From Ceriagrion tenellum (taxonomy: Eukaryota > Arthropoda > Insecta > Odonata > Coenagrionidae): a stretch of 64,000 nucleotides of DNA. Position numbers and translations under genes: made by a program. The stretch covers positions 36,534,795-36,598,794 of the forward strand of contig OY720633.1 in the NCBI GenBank assembly GCA_963169105.1, in the 5' to 3' direction. Shown one piece after another: positions 11,179-23,339 of this stretch. Each line of letters starts with the position of its first letter. Positions within the stretch are counted from its first letter, which is position 1. The notes below the pieces were generated by a model. That model saw only the letters and a program-made list of their open reading frames with translations, ran no database searches and had not been told where the DNA came from.

Positions 11179-14100
11179 GAAATCAGAAATAGCATGTAAA
11201 TAATCGAGCCTTCCTCTATCCCTTAAATTTGTATATCTATCTATTTGTATATCTATATTGTAAATATCTATCTACAACTTGTCCCGGATCCATGTTTCTG
11301 CATCTACTGGAACTCTATTCTTTTTGTCATTGATCTGAGTTTAGTTCAGCATTAGTCAGCCAGTCTCCACTTAGAACTAGGTACTCCGTAGCAGTTAAGA
11401 AATTGATCTGTGGAGATGAGCATCACACATTGCAATATCCAAATGATGTCATTAAATTATACTATTCCTTATTCAAGACTACCTTTGTCCGATTCCTCAA
11501 TTCATCTGTTCATAGTTGTCCTGAATCGATACGGTAGCTCAGCCGAATATCAGAGTGGCTTAATTTAAAGCCTAAACTTAGCATGAATCAAAGAAATTGA
11601 CCCAACCAACTCCTTTTTTGTTGAGTACTGAGACAATGGACGTGATACGCTGACTTTTGTATATATGTGCGCATGTGTGGGTGCAAAAGGAATATATATT
11701 TTTAAATCCATAGAATAACTAATTTTGCAAGTGTTAACATTAATGATGCTCTGGATGCATTGCCGATAATAAAATGAGGGTCCTTCGATAATGCTTAGCT
11801 GATCTATTGGAAATCAAACTGGATATATTTGTTCATATTACCGAAAAAACAAACTAATGTGTATAGGCTGGTAACGAATTACGTTTCGAACAATTGGTTA
11901 CTAAGATATACATTTCCTTATAATACGAAGTCAATACATTTAGGCAGGAAAATTATATTTGGAAAGTAATTTGACGTCATACCTGTCCATCAAGCGACAG
12001 TCCATTTCTTTTCTAAGATTAAACTTAATTTCTTTTAACGACTCTCCAAATTATAGGTAAAGTTGACATCTTTGGATTTACATATGAGGAAAAATATGCC
12101 TTTAATTGAGCAAGTTGTTTAAGTAGTCTGAGCTCAAACTTCAATTTTTTTAAATTTTCCACCGTTTTAAAAATAGCTTGGATAGGATGGAAAAAAAGTA
12201 TCGCTATCGGGATTCATTGCGGAATAAAGAAGAGGACTAATTAAAAATTCAGTCTCAAATCTCTGCGCTGAAAGGAGATTTTTTTGACAAGGGAATGAGA
12301 AATGATCTCATTTCCTGTGCCTTTTTATGGACTTTGATGATTTAACATTCAATTGCGTTTTCTAGGGTCATTGGCAATCTTTCAGGTTATCTTTCTGGCC
12401 ATTCAATTCTCCTGCTTTTAGTAAGCGCATAAATCTGAGAAATAATATGTAATGTGAGAACTGATGAGTAATTAACACACGAAGCCGTATCCAACTCTTC
12501 TTGATGCATATAGAGAGATTTTTTTCATGTAAATCCTGAGTCATTTTAATAATTTTTCTTTCTGTAACTGCGACAGTAACGATTCCACCACTTTTTCTTG
12601 AACAAATAAAAACCTCGCAGAAACTTTACATTTGAAGCATTTTGATGTCTGAAATCCCCTTTAATGGATATTCGTAGCATAAATTTATCGATTGTATCTT
12701 TGTAGGAGGAAAATTCATTCAATACAGTATATTTATGCAGCAGTAATGTGAAAAACTCATTTGTTGCTGGTCAAATTTTTTCTTATGGTTATGAGCAAAA
12801 AATGGTTATACAAATAATAACATATTACCTCCAATTTTGATTCGGTCGGTCGATCTAGAATGAAAAAATAAAATTCCTTTTTCTCTTTAACGGTTGGTAA
12901 GTTAGAAATTTTTCTATCGGTGTTCAATGCTGGGTATTAGACTTAATTTTCTCTTTTAATGATGTATTTGATACCTTGTTTAACAGAAGTGAAAGCCAAA
13001 GTTTGAGATAAAAGATTATTTTTGATAAGAGAAAAGTTATTCTGAACATAATGTGTCGTACTCTCGTTATAATAGTCGCGAACAGTAACGAGACATTAAT
13101 GGAAACATTGATTTTGCAATATACAACTTCATAAAAAAGTATCAGTGGAATATTGGCGCCTCGTTGATGATTTAAGGAATAATGTCACAGATGGAAAAAA
13201 ATTAATAAACTGTGATACGGAGCTACTATAAAAACCCTACTTTAATGATGTCTATTTCGTTTTTAACGTATTTTATAGCAAAGGAAATAATTTTACACCA
13301 CATCCACCAAAGTGAATAGGTTCAATGGATTTACTTGAAATATTGCGTTGAAAGACTTCCCTGCCCGTGAAGGCCCCTGTAAAACTCTTGAGTATCGTAA
13401 TGTAATGTATTTGTAACGTGATCACTAGCATACCGCAATGTAACTACGGAATGTTTGGAAAAGTATTATATTTGATAGGTAAGGTAGAGCATAATTCAAG
13501 TTTAAACCATTGGCGCAGCAATGATTATATTTCCGTTTTTTTGATACCAGGATTCACTGGACCTTCCAATGAGAACATAATTGAAAGACATAGAGATGAG
13601 GAAAACGATGTAGAGGTATCGTCTTCAATCATTCAAGCTTACTAAATAACACGTATCAGTGACTCTAAATCATTCGTATTTGCTTATTTGAACAACCAGA
13701 ACCAAGCTAGCAGCGGATTCAAATGGCTTTATTTATAATTATATGAATGAAAAAATTTAAAATAATATAAAGTTTTTTTTTATATCTATGCATTTTCCTG
13801 TAAATGTAGAGGTGTTGTGCTCGTATGCATGATAATGTAAAAGAAATAAAGTAAGGATCGTGAGTTTTCATTCGGCGAAAAATGTGGAATTCTACTGCTG
13901 TAAGCATAATGAAGGAGAGGAGCATCTATTGAAATTTTATTTAAATTATGTACAATCTCCTCGATGGAATATATTCGCTGCAAATTTGTGTCTTTGTTAC
14001 GAGAGATTATTCAAGCCTTTAACAGCATATGGTAGCTAGATATTTGTGATGATTGGAAGAGTTGGATACATTACTGATTTGCCACTGGTTTAACTGTAAC

Positions 14101-15600
14101 AGATTGCAACAACATTGCTTATTACATCCTAGTTTTTTTACGTCGGCCTGCGAGCGAAATTTGTTTACAATGCTTCTCGCTCTTGAAACTAATATTTCTG
14201 GTCGTACTCATGCATACACGTGTTTTCCATGTTATTATGCTTTTTTTCCTTTAATTTCTCTAGAATATGTCGGAAAAATTCAGGTTGATTACATCATTGG
14301 TACAAGTGTTTGACAACTGTATGATCTAAAAAGGTAATAAATTGGTATCTGATCTGTGTAAAAGCTAGGAGGACAATTTTCGAGGCGAAAAAGAAGGGTA
14401 GGGCATCGGGAGGTTTGGATGAAAAAAGTGTTTGGATGAAGGGATCTGGAAGTTACTGGACTGTCATTTTTGTCAGTTTTTTAAGGGTTACTCGAAGTTC
14501 AATTAAAAAAGGCTGTCTCACTTCTGAACAATGAGAATGCTACCTTGCGACATGCGATGAAGAATTGCCTTTTTAGAAAATGATGCCGACCCCCCCGACA
14601 TCTTCCATCTCTCTCCGTCAGTGCGACGCAAAACGGACTTGACTAGAGGGCAGCGAGCGTCCCAATCGTGCCTGATGTGCCACATTTAGATGAATGGCCC
14701 TCGTAATATTTCACTGTATTTTCCCGGATATTCCTCGTTCGAAATCCAATGCAATATTTTTAGAATTATCCACCAAGCTGCTGGAGAAACACTTTAAATG
14801 ATCGAGGTGACTTAATTAATGGTTCCCTTTACTTAGGTCCTAGTTTCGAACTCCAATTTTTCGGAGATTTTTCAACGGTACGTGATTGTCACTTTGGTTC
14901 CAATACGAAGAGAACTTCAAGAATAGCACTTTGCCCGTTAAACTATATGGTGTCTCTTGATAGGAGCAGTTTAATGCCGATACCACGTTTCTCTTTAACT
15001 GTCTTATTTCTCCAAAAAATTCTTCCCACCTAAATTTAATAGATTTTTCGACCTCAGTTGTGGACCACTTCTTCGAATACTTCTGCCTACCACTGACAGA
15101 TAAGTAAGAATGTATTTTTTCTCGGAGAGTGTTGAATGGAAATTCTTATCTGGCTACCCACCGGGTCAATTCATTTTCAACAAAAACTTTTTTATGTGCG
15201 TCTTTTGCTCATCATCATAAGGGCTATGAAAATTTTCCGATATAAATTGAAGTGCATTCCATTGGAGATAAAGAATAGCGCGGGAAAATCGCGAATCAGC
15301 TAGCACGTGAGCTCACAGAATGGGTATTTAAGTCGGTCAAGTTTAGGTATATATGTTGGTAAATTTCTGCGGAGAATAATAGCCCATATGATGCCGAGCA
15401 AAGCGCTCATCGAAACGTCGGATGAAACGGAAGAATTTTACCCCGATATTACCCGAGGAGAGTTCAATTTAAATTTTGGTCAAACTTGCCTATTTAGGAG
15501 GTAGGATTTGATCAAATTCTATTCTTCATTTTTGTCCGTCAGTCACTTTAAAGAATATGTGAATTTATTTTCTTGGGAACGCTGATGCAAAGGATTAAAA
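11179..15600. other. No feature seen
   Basis: About 4.4 kb of AT-rich DNA. A CTAT/CTGTA-rich imperfect repeat lies at about 11225-11275 and a small hairpin-like GGAATGAGA/TCTCATTTCC at about 12292-12315. No supported gene. Confidence 0.5.
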
Positions 15601-15604
15601 CAAA

Positions 15605-16150
15605 GCTGTGTTCTGGGCACAGGTTTAGCAAGATGTGACTTCTGAGAGAAGACCCGCGCGGTTACAAGAGGTTCGGCGTTTAAGCCGTCGGTAACAGATG
15701 GTGCGGATGTTTTTTTTTTGTTTGTGTTGGAGAATGCAAATCGCTCCGCGTGTCATTTAGGTCTGCCTGCAGGGTGGCGGGATGGAAGGATATACTACGC
15801 GTCACTCGTTGTCTGTGTGTGATTAAAATTTTGGGGCCCGGGCGCGCGCGGTCTGTCGTACACCACCGACCAAAAGAATTCCTTGGATCTCGGCCATTAT
15901 ATTGTGCTCAACATCCCCTTCCTGTGCTTAAGCTTTCCCTCATCTCTAGTCGGGAATTGCATTCCGGGCGATCGATAGCAGTGACTGCAATATACCCTCG
16001 AATCGCCTGCGTTCTTTCTTTTTCGTCGAATATTGGTCGTAGCCTCCGACTCTTAGGTCCTCTCTCGTTGTCAGAGTGGAATTTTGTCTCAACCCCCCAG
16101 CATAGGGACTAGCATCGCATGAATGCCACCAATATTTTGCATCGCAGATA
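15605..16150. promoter_or_regulatory. GC/CpG-rich island
   Basis: CpG-dense sequence (for example GACCCGCGCGG near 15651 and GGGCCCGGGCGCGCGCGG near 15833) stands out from its AT-rich flanks. Frames are open on both strands, as expected from low stop density, and none has a recognisable domain. It shares the 13-mer AATTGCATTCCGG with the island at 2 kb. A regulatory or first-exon role is inferred from composition only. Confidence 0.35.
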
Positions 16151-17190
16151 CAAAATCGTGGTCGGTGAAACACCATCATCAAACTTTCGATAACAAATCC
16201 AACTTTTTTTAGATAAACTAATGAAAACTTGGATCGATGTTTCCGGATGGGTACAATATTTTTGTATATTGCAAACTGTTAGCAGTTACTTTTTACATGA
16301 TGTCAGACAAAATTGCCATTTTACTCATTCTGTTAGCAATATTATTAACTGAAATATCCTTTAATTAGGACTCAGAATAAAAAACTTTTCCGATGGTTTT
16401 CAATGAACTAGAATACTGAATACGATATAATGAATGAACCGAATGCTGCATATAAGAAATGGTCAAAACCTGGCGTAAAAGCAATGGATTTCATAATTTA
16501 TTTGAATGTCCAAAAATATTTTTGTAGTAAGCACTACCTAATAAGTTAAGCTTATTTATCACTTATTATTAGGCTATTTATGTTTTACTTATCAATCTCC
16601 CATCTTCTGAATACTAGTTCCATTGGCACAGAAGTCTCAATGGTAGTTAAATAAATTTTTGGCTTTAGTCGAGCATCCATGACTCTCAACTGATCTTTAT
16701 AATTATTTTTACCATCAAAATTTTACGCCCATTAATTATAAATTATAAATTGAAGAATTGAAGGAAATCATCTAATAAAATCATCGACGGTTTTGTAATA
16801 TCTGAGGCAATTGCTGTCAAAGAAATCAGCCTTTAAACACCAATCACTTTCACTTATTCTTTTTGATAGTCCGCCTTCTGTGGAAATGGGAAAAAATTAA
16901 AATACCATTGGCAATGAAAATTGGGAAATATTTCAATGGGCTTTTCTCGTTGTCACAAACATATCGCTTTAACGTCGTATTACACGCTATGTAACGCATA
17001 CACAACGCATTTTCCAGAACTCACTTATTCTGTTACTTCGGGTAATTCATACTTAACTATACGTATTCATTCCCTAGAAGATGTATCATATGATGCAGTT
17101 GCTGATGTGATATTTTAAAATATCGCGAATCGCTGTGAATACGTCGGCATAGACTCACATTAGAAATGGATTCCGTCCCGTCCTTCCCTC
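16151..17190. other. No feature seen
   Basis: AT-rich sequence with an AATTATAA-type duplication near 16735-16750. No supported gene. Confidence 0.5.
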
Positions 17191-17198
17191 CCCTACGC

Positions 17199-17239
17199 CT
17201 TTCCATGCCCGCAAGTCTTCGACTTGCGGGCATGGAAAG
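17199..17239. repeat. Perfect 19-bp hairpin
   Basis: CTTTCCATGCCCGCAAGTC (17199-17217) is followed by the loop TTC and its exact reverse complement (17221-17239). Pairing stops at both flanks. It could be a structured RNA element, a transcription-factor palindrome or a recent small inversion-duplication. The stem is too short and too perfect for a typical animal microRNA precursor. Confidence 0.85.
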
Positions 17240-20200
17240 AATTAAGAACTCCTGGTATCACCCGGAAATGAGCGCCCGACCTATCGAGACCTTTATTTTC
17301 ATTTGCGTTTGCGGTTGCCATAACCCGCAGATTTAATTGGATGGGCCATGCAACCCCATTAAACCGTACATATCTTCTGCGAGAACGAACGAACCTCAAG
17401 GGCTTCATTGGTCTTCTTTGGAGAGTAATTGAATGCCATTTTATCCCCTCCATCCGTCCAATAGACGAAACATGCCCTGAGACACGAAGAACCCGTGTAA
17501 AATAACATAATCACACATATTTCAATCCTAACATTGCGTCATTGCCGCAATCCTTATTATTTATCCTAAAATAATCACTCATGTATTTTTTTCTAATATA
17601 AACACATCTCCATCTTTGCTAGACGATTTAAATTAAAGTTTTCTGCCGCAGGACGTGCCCATTTCAAGGAATTTGCAATTTGCCTGTGATCCTCCAACGA
17701 GTCCCATCTTTTTGTACGCTTCCAATTTTACTGACTCTTTCTGTCCTTGAGATCTATGGCATTATTCTATAACGTCAGCCATTGATGAAATTGACTATTT
17801 TGTGATCCGCTTTGCGAGAAGTACTCGTTTCTGTTACTGTGTGCCACAGCCCATGTAAAATTTGTCAATCGCTGTATTTCCGTCTGAATTCGTGTTTTAT
17901 TTGAACAGAGCTGCTGTTTCTTCAAGTGAATTATAATAATGCTTTTTAAATGATCAATGTGATAAACTTTCGCCGATGGTTCGTGTTTCTGATCAGTGGA
18001 ATTCCATGCTAGGAAAAAAATATATTTGGGACAAAATAGAATATTAGACCCGTGAGGAAGATTCCTCCGCTCATAGGTTAATAGGAAAAACATATGATAT
18101 AGGAAGAGCTGTTAGAGGAGCTTGGATTGCATTGGAAAGGATTATGCGTTTTCCAATTTCAAAAGGATTACCAAAATTTCCGTTTGAAAGATTCGCCGAC
18201 CCTCCATATAATTATTGAACCCGCCCACGTTTGAAGTGACTGAAAATTGGCTGAAAAGCTGCGGAAAATATTTGCGTCCTGAGAATTCACATGTGAAATG
18301 CTCTCATTCCAATATTAACATGCTATATTACGATCTCTAATGGGTCTGGAAACTTTAGATTTTAATCTTAAAAAATACAAAGCGTTCGGAATGGGTGTCG
18401 TAGACGAGACATCTCGACAATATATCAAATGGCGAGTATCCGTGGATGGAGAGCCATTTGTGTATTTGCGTGTGTTCACGTGACCATCTAAAGACCTTTT
18501 CTTAATTATTATGTGCTTCGATTTGACACATCAGAATATATAGTTGGATTAGAGTACCTGTTCTCTTAGCATGGTACTCTGATAGTGATCGATGTTTTCA
18601 TAATTATTTGAGACAAAAATTTATGATTATCATGAATTATAAATATCAACCTACGGTGATACGTGCCTCAAAACTATTTAGAAATGAAGACACTGTAGTT
18701 TTCGAAAAAATGCAAAATATCTGACAAAATGATGAAATAACTCAATTTGAAATGAAAATGAAATGATAAAGAACTTTTGAACAGATCATATGGAAATGGA
18801 AAAAAAATATTTTCAAATCTTGAGTTTGACAGGTTTATCTCTAATCGAGTGCTGAATATGATTAGGAACTGAAAATTAGTCTTTATAAAATACATCCTGA
18901 AATTTTGTCCCTTCTAAAATTAAATTTTAGGGTTTGCAAACTTAAGGGTATTATCCGAGGGTAGAGAATCATTTGATGGACAGTCTAGGCACTTCCATTT
19001 CTTTTCAAATAGAGCATTACCATGCCTGGATACAATTTTATCTTTTTTCGAGAGATTATAACAAACTTTTTGTTTGGCCTTAGTCTTTTTATTTACCCTA
19101 TTGTGCTGCGAGCGAGTTATACGTATGCGCAATACCTCTTGCTCCCCTCAGAACAAGGTCTTGATGTGCTATGCAGGACTTCCTCCAACTCGCACTTCCA
19201 GCTTTTGTACTAGAAGTAAATACTTCATGTAGCTAGCAGTAAGTAACTGCGGTATTTGTGCAAGTCCTAATGGGACCCTATTCTCTGAAAGTTGGGCTTG
19301 TTGCTCCTTTCTCTAAGTATGCGAAACGAAAACTTGCTCCAAAAGGCAGAGTTTACTTGTCAGCCCTCAGGCATTGCTATTGCACAGACCTACGGCGTGC
19401 CTCAAGTAAAGTCCCTTCGAAAACAGTTGCTAAGGAAAAAATGTATCCACCCGCAATGCTAATCTTCAGCCACTGTTCAAACCGCATGATTTAGAAAAGA
19501 ATATACTAGTCAGAACGTGATAGACTTAACGTGGAGTGGGATGAAGGAAATTATATTTTATTTCAGCGGAGGAAACATGAAACTACGCTCACAATGGCCC
19601 TCGGAAGTACGTACGTAATAACTCACGGTGTGAAAACCAAGCTCATTCTGATCTCTCATCGATAACCCTTGCGTTAACTTATCGAAAGTCCGATGTGTTC
19701 CTTAAAAACCTGAAATTTCAGTTTCTATCAAGTTGACCAAAAGGCATGGTCGTCTCACAGCGCTTAAAAGGTATTATTAAACTTTGCATTAGAATTTCCA
19801 TCTTCCCCTATTCTTTTAAATATTCATGGCAGTCAATATTCTTTCTTCATTTCTGTAAATAATGTATTAGAGTTGTGCTTATCGACATCAATTTTTAGTG
19901 AATCAATTAATGCAGTTCTCGGCATTTCTTAAGCAATACTCTGGTAACTGGATGATGCGACCGCTATCCTTTTATATTAATGGCCTCTGCTGCAAGCGCG
20001 GCAAAGGCAATCTTTTTTCTCATTCCATCTCAAAGTATATTGCATCCAAAGACGAGAGGAAGTGGGGAATTTCATAATACTAGGAACGAGTGCGGAAAAT
20101 GGCTTCAGAATGAACTTCTTCTTGCAGGAAATGAATGGTTATATTCGTCGACCAACGAAATAATTCATTTATGGCATGCATAGGCGAAAACAGGGCAAAG

Positions 20201-20810
20201 GCCGTCCGTCTGTGGAGCTGAAGCCGTCTCGTTTCCTTCGCTTTCCTCGGAATCCCCGGAGCAAAGCATGCTCCCCTTATCGAATTTTCTCTCTGTCCTT
20301 CTCTGCTCCATTTTATTCCTTCGTCGTCAAGAGGTTATTTTGCTACCAGGAATTACATTATAATCAAAGAATTTTAAATTGTTTTGAAACTCCAAGATTT
20401 TATTCCTGCTAAAAAATATGAATTAGCTTTGTAGGTCACGGCCGTAAGTTTCACGTGGATGCATCTGCATTAGCGGGTGATATTTAGCGACCGTAAAGGT
20501 GTTTGCGCTGTCTACGGCGCGCTTTATGTCGCAATACTGACATGCCTGAAGCCGTCTCATCCATTTCACCACGAACATAGTGCCGGTGATTGATGCCTAA
20601 TTTAGACATCCTTAGCGGTTGAAAGCGTTCCTTTATATTTTCTTAGCAATTTGGTGACCGTCAACCGACATCTGAAATTTATTTCGTATTAATGATTATT
20701 GGAATTTAAATATTGATTAAACGAATTCTTGTCTCAAAAATGTTTTGCTTAAAGTCACCTTGTTAGCTCAAATAGATGAAAATTGATATGATTTTTGAAA
20801 TAGAAACAAA
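17240..20810. other. No feature seen
   Basis: About 3.6 kb. The first 200 bases are CpG-bearing; the remainder is AT-rich. No recognisable domain, RNA or repeat. Confidence 0.5.
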
Positions 20811-20814
20811 AAAG

Positions 20815-21130
20815 GGTAGAAACTAGGAATTATCAGGGAAGAAGTAAGGTAAGTATCAAAGGAAAAGTTAGTAAGTAAAGCAAAATTGATTCTCAAATGA
20901 AAAAATGGAAGTTGAATTCTATTTTGCTCTGGTTATGCGTTATCTCGAGCACGTTACGAGGATAAGGGACTGTACTTAGGAAGATTTAATTCGCATTCTA
21001 AGTAAAATACTGAGGTGAGCTGTACACTTCGTTAAAAGCTTGTAAGAGCGAGCATAATCGTCGCAAGGCTGACTGAGGACTAGGTTTGGAGCCCTTTGAG
21101 ACTCGCAGGCTACACAGTGGGCTTAGTTAA
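20815..21130 (+). pseudogene. LINE family A, second, more decayed copy (RT C-terminal part)
   Basis: It aligns to the 3' half of the relic at 9883-11178. Shared strings include GAAACTAGG, GCTCTGGTTA, the ACTTCGTTAAAA region and GAGCGAGCATA, in the same order. A translated fragment reads SALVMRYLEHVTRIRD, against LVRLHLEYAASIWDP in the better copy. Many stops and frameshifts and no preserved 3' tail show an older insertion. It lies about 200 bases upstream of a family B LINE in the same orientation. Confidence 0.65.
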
Positions 21131-21335
21131 AAAATTTACATACAGAATCCCAGCGATGAGTGAGCCTCATGCATGGTGTAGGCAGGTCAGTCCAACTCCC
21201 TTGTACACTTCCAGTGATCTCCTAGACCTGACACCGAGTAAACTGCAGTGTTCCAGGCTAAGGGGAGGGAATTGTTTTCGAGAATTCAAATGCTAATTTT
21301 CCAAAATGAAATAGGTTTTTGCAAAGTAAGTTTTG

Positions 21336-22365
21336 GAGGTTTAGGAAAGCAACAGCACCAGGGATGCTAATGGGAATATAGTGACTGAGGATAAAGACAT
21401 TGGAAACAGATGGAAGCAATGCATCGATGAGCTTTACTTATGGTCGAGGCCGTTAGAAGAAAACCTAATGAAAGACGAAAGGGAAGTTGGCGAGGACAAT
21501 ATGGGCTTATATGTACTGATAAGTGAATACAATAGAGCAGTAGAAGACCTACAGATAAACAAAGCAACTGGAGCAGACAACATCAACGGAGAAATCATTA
21601 AGATGCCCAGAATAAAAGTCATGGACAGCCTGTATGTAATAATTTAGGATAGCTACCAAAGTGGAAACTTATAGAGGACTTTGAGAGATACAAGGGGTAT
21701 CGAACCATGAGTGTGGTTCCACATGCATTGAAAATACTTAAACGTATATTAAGGCGAAGGATGGAAAGGAAAATTGAAGACAACTACTTAGAAAACAAAT
21801 TTGGATTTATTAAGAGCAGAGGTAGGAGGAAGGCCATACTCTGCCTAACAGCAATGGCAGTTAAAATAATACATGTGAACGAGTCACTGCATGCGGTATT
21901 CCCCCCCTTCGCAGACAATACCACAATCATAGCAGGAAATCACGACAATCTTCAAAGGTCACTGAGCTCAATGAATCAAGTTCTCCGAGAATGCAATATG
22001 AAAATAAACAAGACGATAAATAAAACACCAGTACGTATTAGAGAGAGGCTGAGTGCAGAGGTCACACTTAGAGGAGAGAAATGGGTGCAAGGGGATTCAT
22101 TCACATATCTCGGAAACGCTATCTCGTGGGACGGATGAAGTATAACGGACATCAAGCGAAGAAGATTCCAAACCAAGGAAGCGTTCATTGTGAAAAGATA
22201 ACTGGTGTGATCAATAAAGGTAGGACGAGAAAACAGTGCGTAAAGACATTGGTGTGATGCGTGGCACTCTATGGATCGGAAGTATAGACAATTGGAAAAA
22301 CAGATCGGAAAATACTAGAAGCTTTCGAGACCTGGTGCTGGAAGAGAATACTAAAGATAAAATTG
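21336..22365 (+). pseudogene. Non-LTR retrotransposon (LINE family B) RT relic, 5' segment
   Basis: The first block (about 21348-21640) reads as the linker just before the RT domain, with EDKDIGNRWKQCIDELY and INKATGADNINGEIIK. After a frame break, 21707-22138 reads MSVVPHALKILKRILRRRME, then ENKFGFIKSRGRRKAILCL. These are RT finger motifs of endonuclease-RT LINEs. The palm is deleted: the frame jumps from the RKAILCL region to FADNTTIIAG, where the second catalytic Asp is Asn. A thumb-like GDSFTYLGNAISWDG follows. Near 22330-22360 it reads ETWCWKRILKIK, the start of the conserved C-terminal block. It is interrupted at 22365 by the nested insertion and resumes after 22791. Confidence 0.85.
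22357..22365 (+). repeat. Target-site duplication, left copy
   Basis: ATAAAATTG here is repeated at 22783-22791 and flanks the 417-bp insertion. Removing the insertion and one copy restores the LINE reading frame across the site. Confidence 0.8.
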
Positions 22366-22401
22366 TTGAAAATATTCAAACATGGCGGGTGACTATTTTT
22401 A

Positions 22402-22500
22402 AAGAAATTGCCATGAGAAAATATGCGCCTGGACCGGGAATCGAGCCACGGGCCTTTGGTTCGCCGGACCAATTCGCAGACCACGACGCTGTCCAGGCTT
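22402..22500 (-). repeat. tRNA-derived SINE unit, minus copy
   Basis: On the minus strand it reads GCCTGGACAGCGTCGTGGT (A-box region), then CGTGGCTCGATTCCCGGTCC (B-box region), then CTCATGGCAATTTCTT. The B box differs from the plus copy by GGCTCGATTCC against GGTTCGATTCC. The 5' and 3' ends of the tRNA-like head can pair as an acceptor stem (GCCTGG with CCAGGC). Confidence 0.75.
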
Positions 22501-22682
22501 GATAATTCTATACCACCATGTATGAATATTTGCAAATGCCAAAGCATTGCTGGTGAAGGATACTGTCTCTTGGCTGTGGCTTCTTTGAAGCCCTCTTCTC
22601 CTTTGCGTTGCCATCTTTGATGGACCGCAAGGGCCTAAGATCTAGTTGCCTTGTATCCACTAAAATTGCCGTGGGAATTAGG

Positions 22683-22780
22683 AAGCCTGGATAGCGTAGT
22701 GGTGTGAGCATTGATCCCGCAAACCAAAGTCCGTGGTTCGATTCCCGGTCCAGGGCGAATTTTTCTCATGGCAATTTCTT
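22683..22780 (+). repeat. tRNA-derived SINE unit, plus copy
   Basis: The tRNA-like head spans 22685-22756. It starts GCCTGGATAGCGTAGTGGTG (A box) and has GGTTCGATTCC (B box) at 22735-22745. CCAGGGC at its end pairs with the start. The body AATTTTTCTCATGGCAATTT follows. The anticodon arm is not a clean stem, so this is a SINE head rather than a working tRNA gene. Confidence 0.75.
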
Positions 22781-22782
22781 CA

Positions 22783-22791
22783 ATAAAATTG
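22783..22791 (+). repeat. Target-site duplication, right copy
   Basis: Second copy of ATAAAATTG; see 22357-22365. The LINE frame resumes with MDKIG immediately after it. Confidence 0.8.
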
Positions 22792-23095
22792 ATGGACAAA
22801 ATAGGACATGATGAAATTTGCTGAATAGTAGAAGATGAAAAGACCATATAGAACACGACGCAGAAAGGAAGAATACACCCTGAGGCACAAGGGATTTGTG
22901 AGGAACGTATTTGAAGGAAAACTGGTGGGAAAAGTATCCAGAGGAGGACTCAGGAATAAATAGACACACCAAATGAAGAGGAACCACATGGGGAAAATTA
23001 CTAGGAAGTAATTAACTGGCATTAAATACGGAAGGATGAAGGGCTGCAGTCAACTGATCTTTTGATTGAACGACTAATGATGATTAGAAAGGTGA
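22783..23095 (+). pseudogene. LINE family B relic, 3' segment
   Basis: This continues the C-terminal block of the LINE at 21336-22365 after the nested insertion. Across frame breaks it reads HEGFVRNVFEGKLVGK and a basic, Gly/Arg-rich region. Those match the HxxxxxxxxEGxxxGxxxRGRP pattern of the family's extreme C-terminus, which is also seen at 40900-41000 and 57830-57950. The end near 23095 is approximate. Confidence 0.7.
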
Positions 23096-23339
23096 TGGAA
23101 GGGTGGCGATAGGAGTGGATTTCTATGCCATTGCAAAAAACCTGCATGCTGCCCGTCAAGGAATTTGAACGTGGAATATCATTGTATTAAGCAATTTAGT
23201 TTATTTTTACATCTCTACCGTTACCAAGTATCATTTCGTTGAAATTCTTTTCATTTTCAACCACATTTGCGTTTTTTCCCTGGTGATACGTATAGTTTCA
23301 ATTTTACGAACAAGCATTATCCCCATTCATCCAATTTCA

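Larger units (their letters stand above)
22366..22782. mobile_element. 417-bp insertion with two inverted tRNA-like units (foldback SINE pair)
   Basis: The insertion holds two copies of the same tRNA-derived unit in opposite orientation (minus at about 22402-22500, plus at about 22683-22780), separated by about 182 bases of unrelated sequence. Each unit has a tRNA-like head plus a short body ending CTCATGGCAATTTCTT. The outer ends begin TTGAA and end TTCAA. The insertion lies inside a LINE and is bracketed by the 9-bp ATAAAATTG duplication. It therefore probably moved or was inserted as one block, or arose from two nested insertions. Confidence 0.75.

Noticed and set aside
17193..17453. 86-codon ATG frame on the minus strand ending in the perfect hairpin
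   Set aside because: No domain, no splice or promoter evidence; CpG-richer DNA lowers stop frequency.
22685..22756. Functional tRNA gene
   Set aside because: A and B boxes and an acceptor-like stem are present, but the anticodon arm is not a clean stem and a SINE body follows. A second copy lies inverted in the same insertion.
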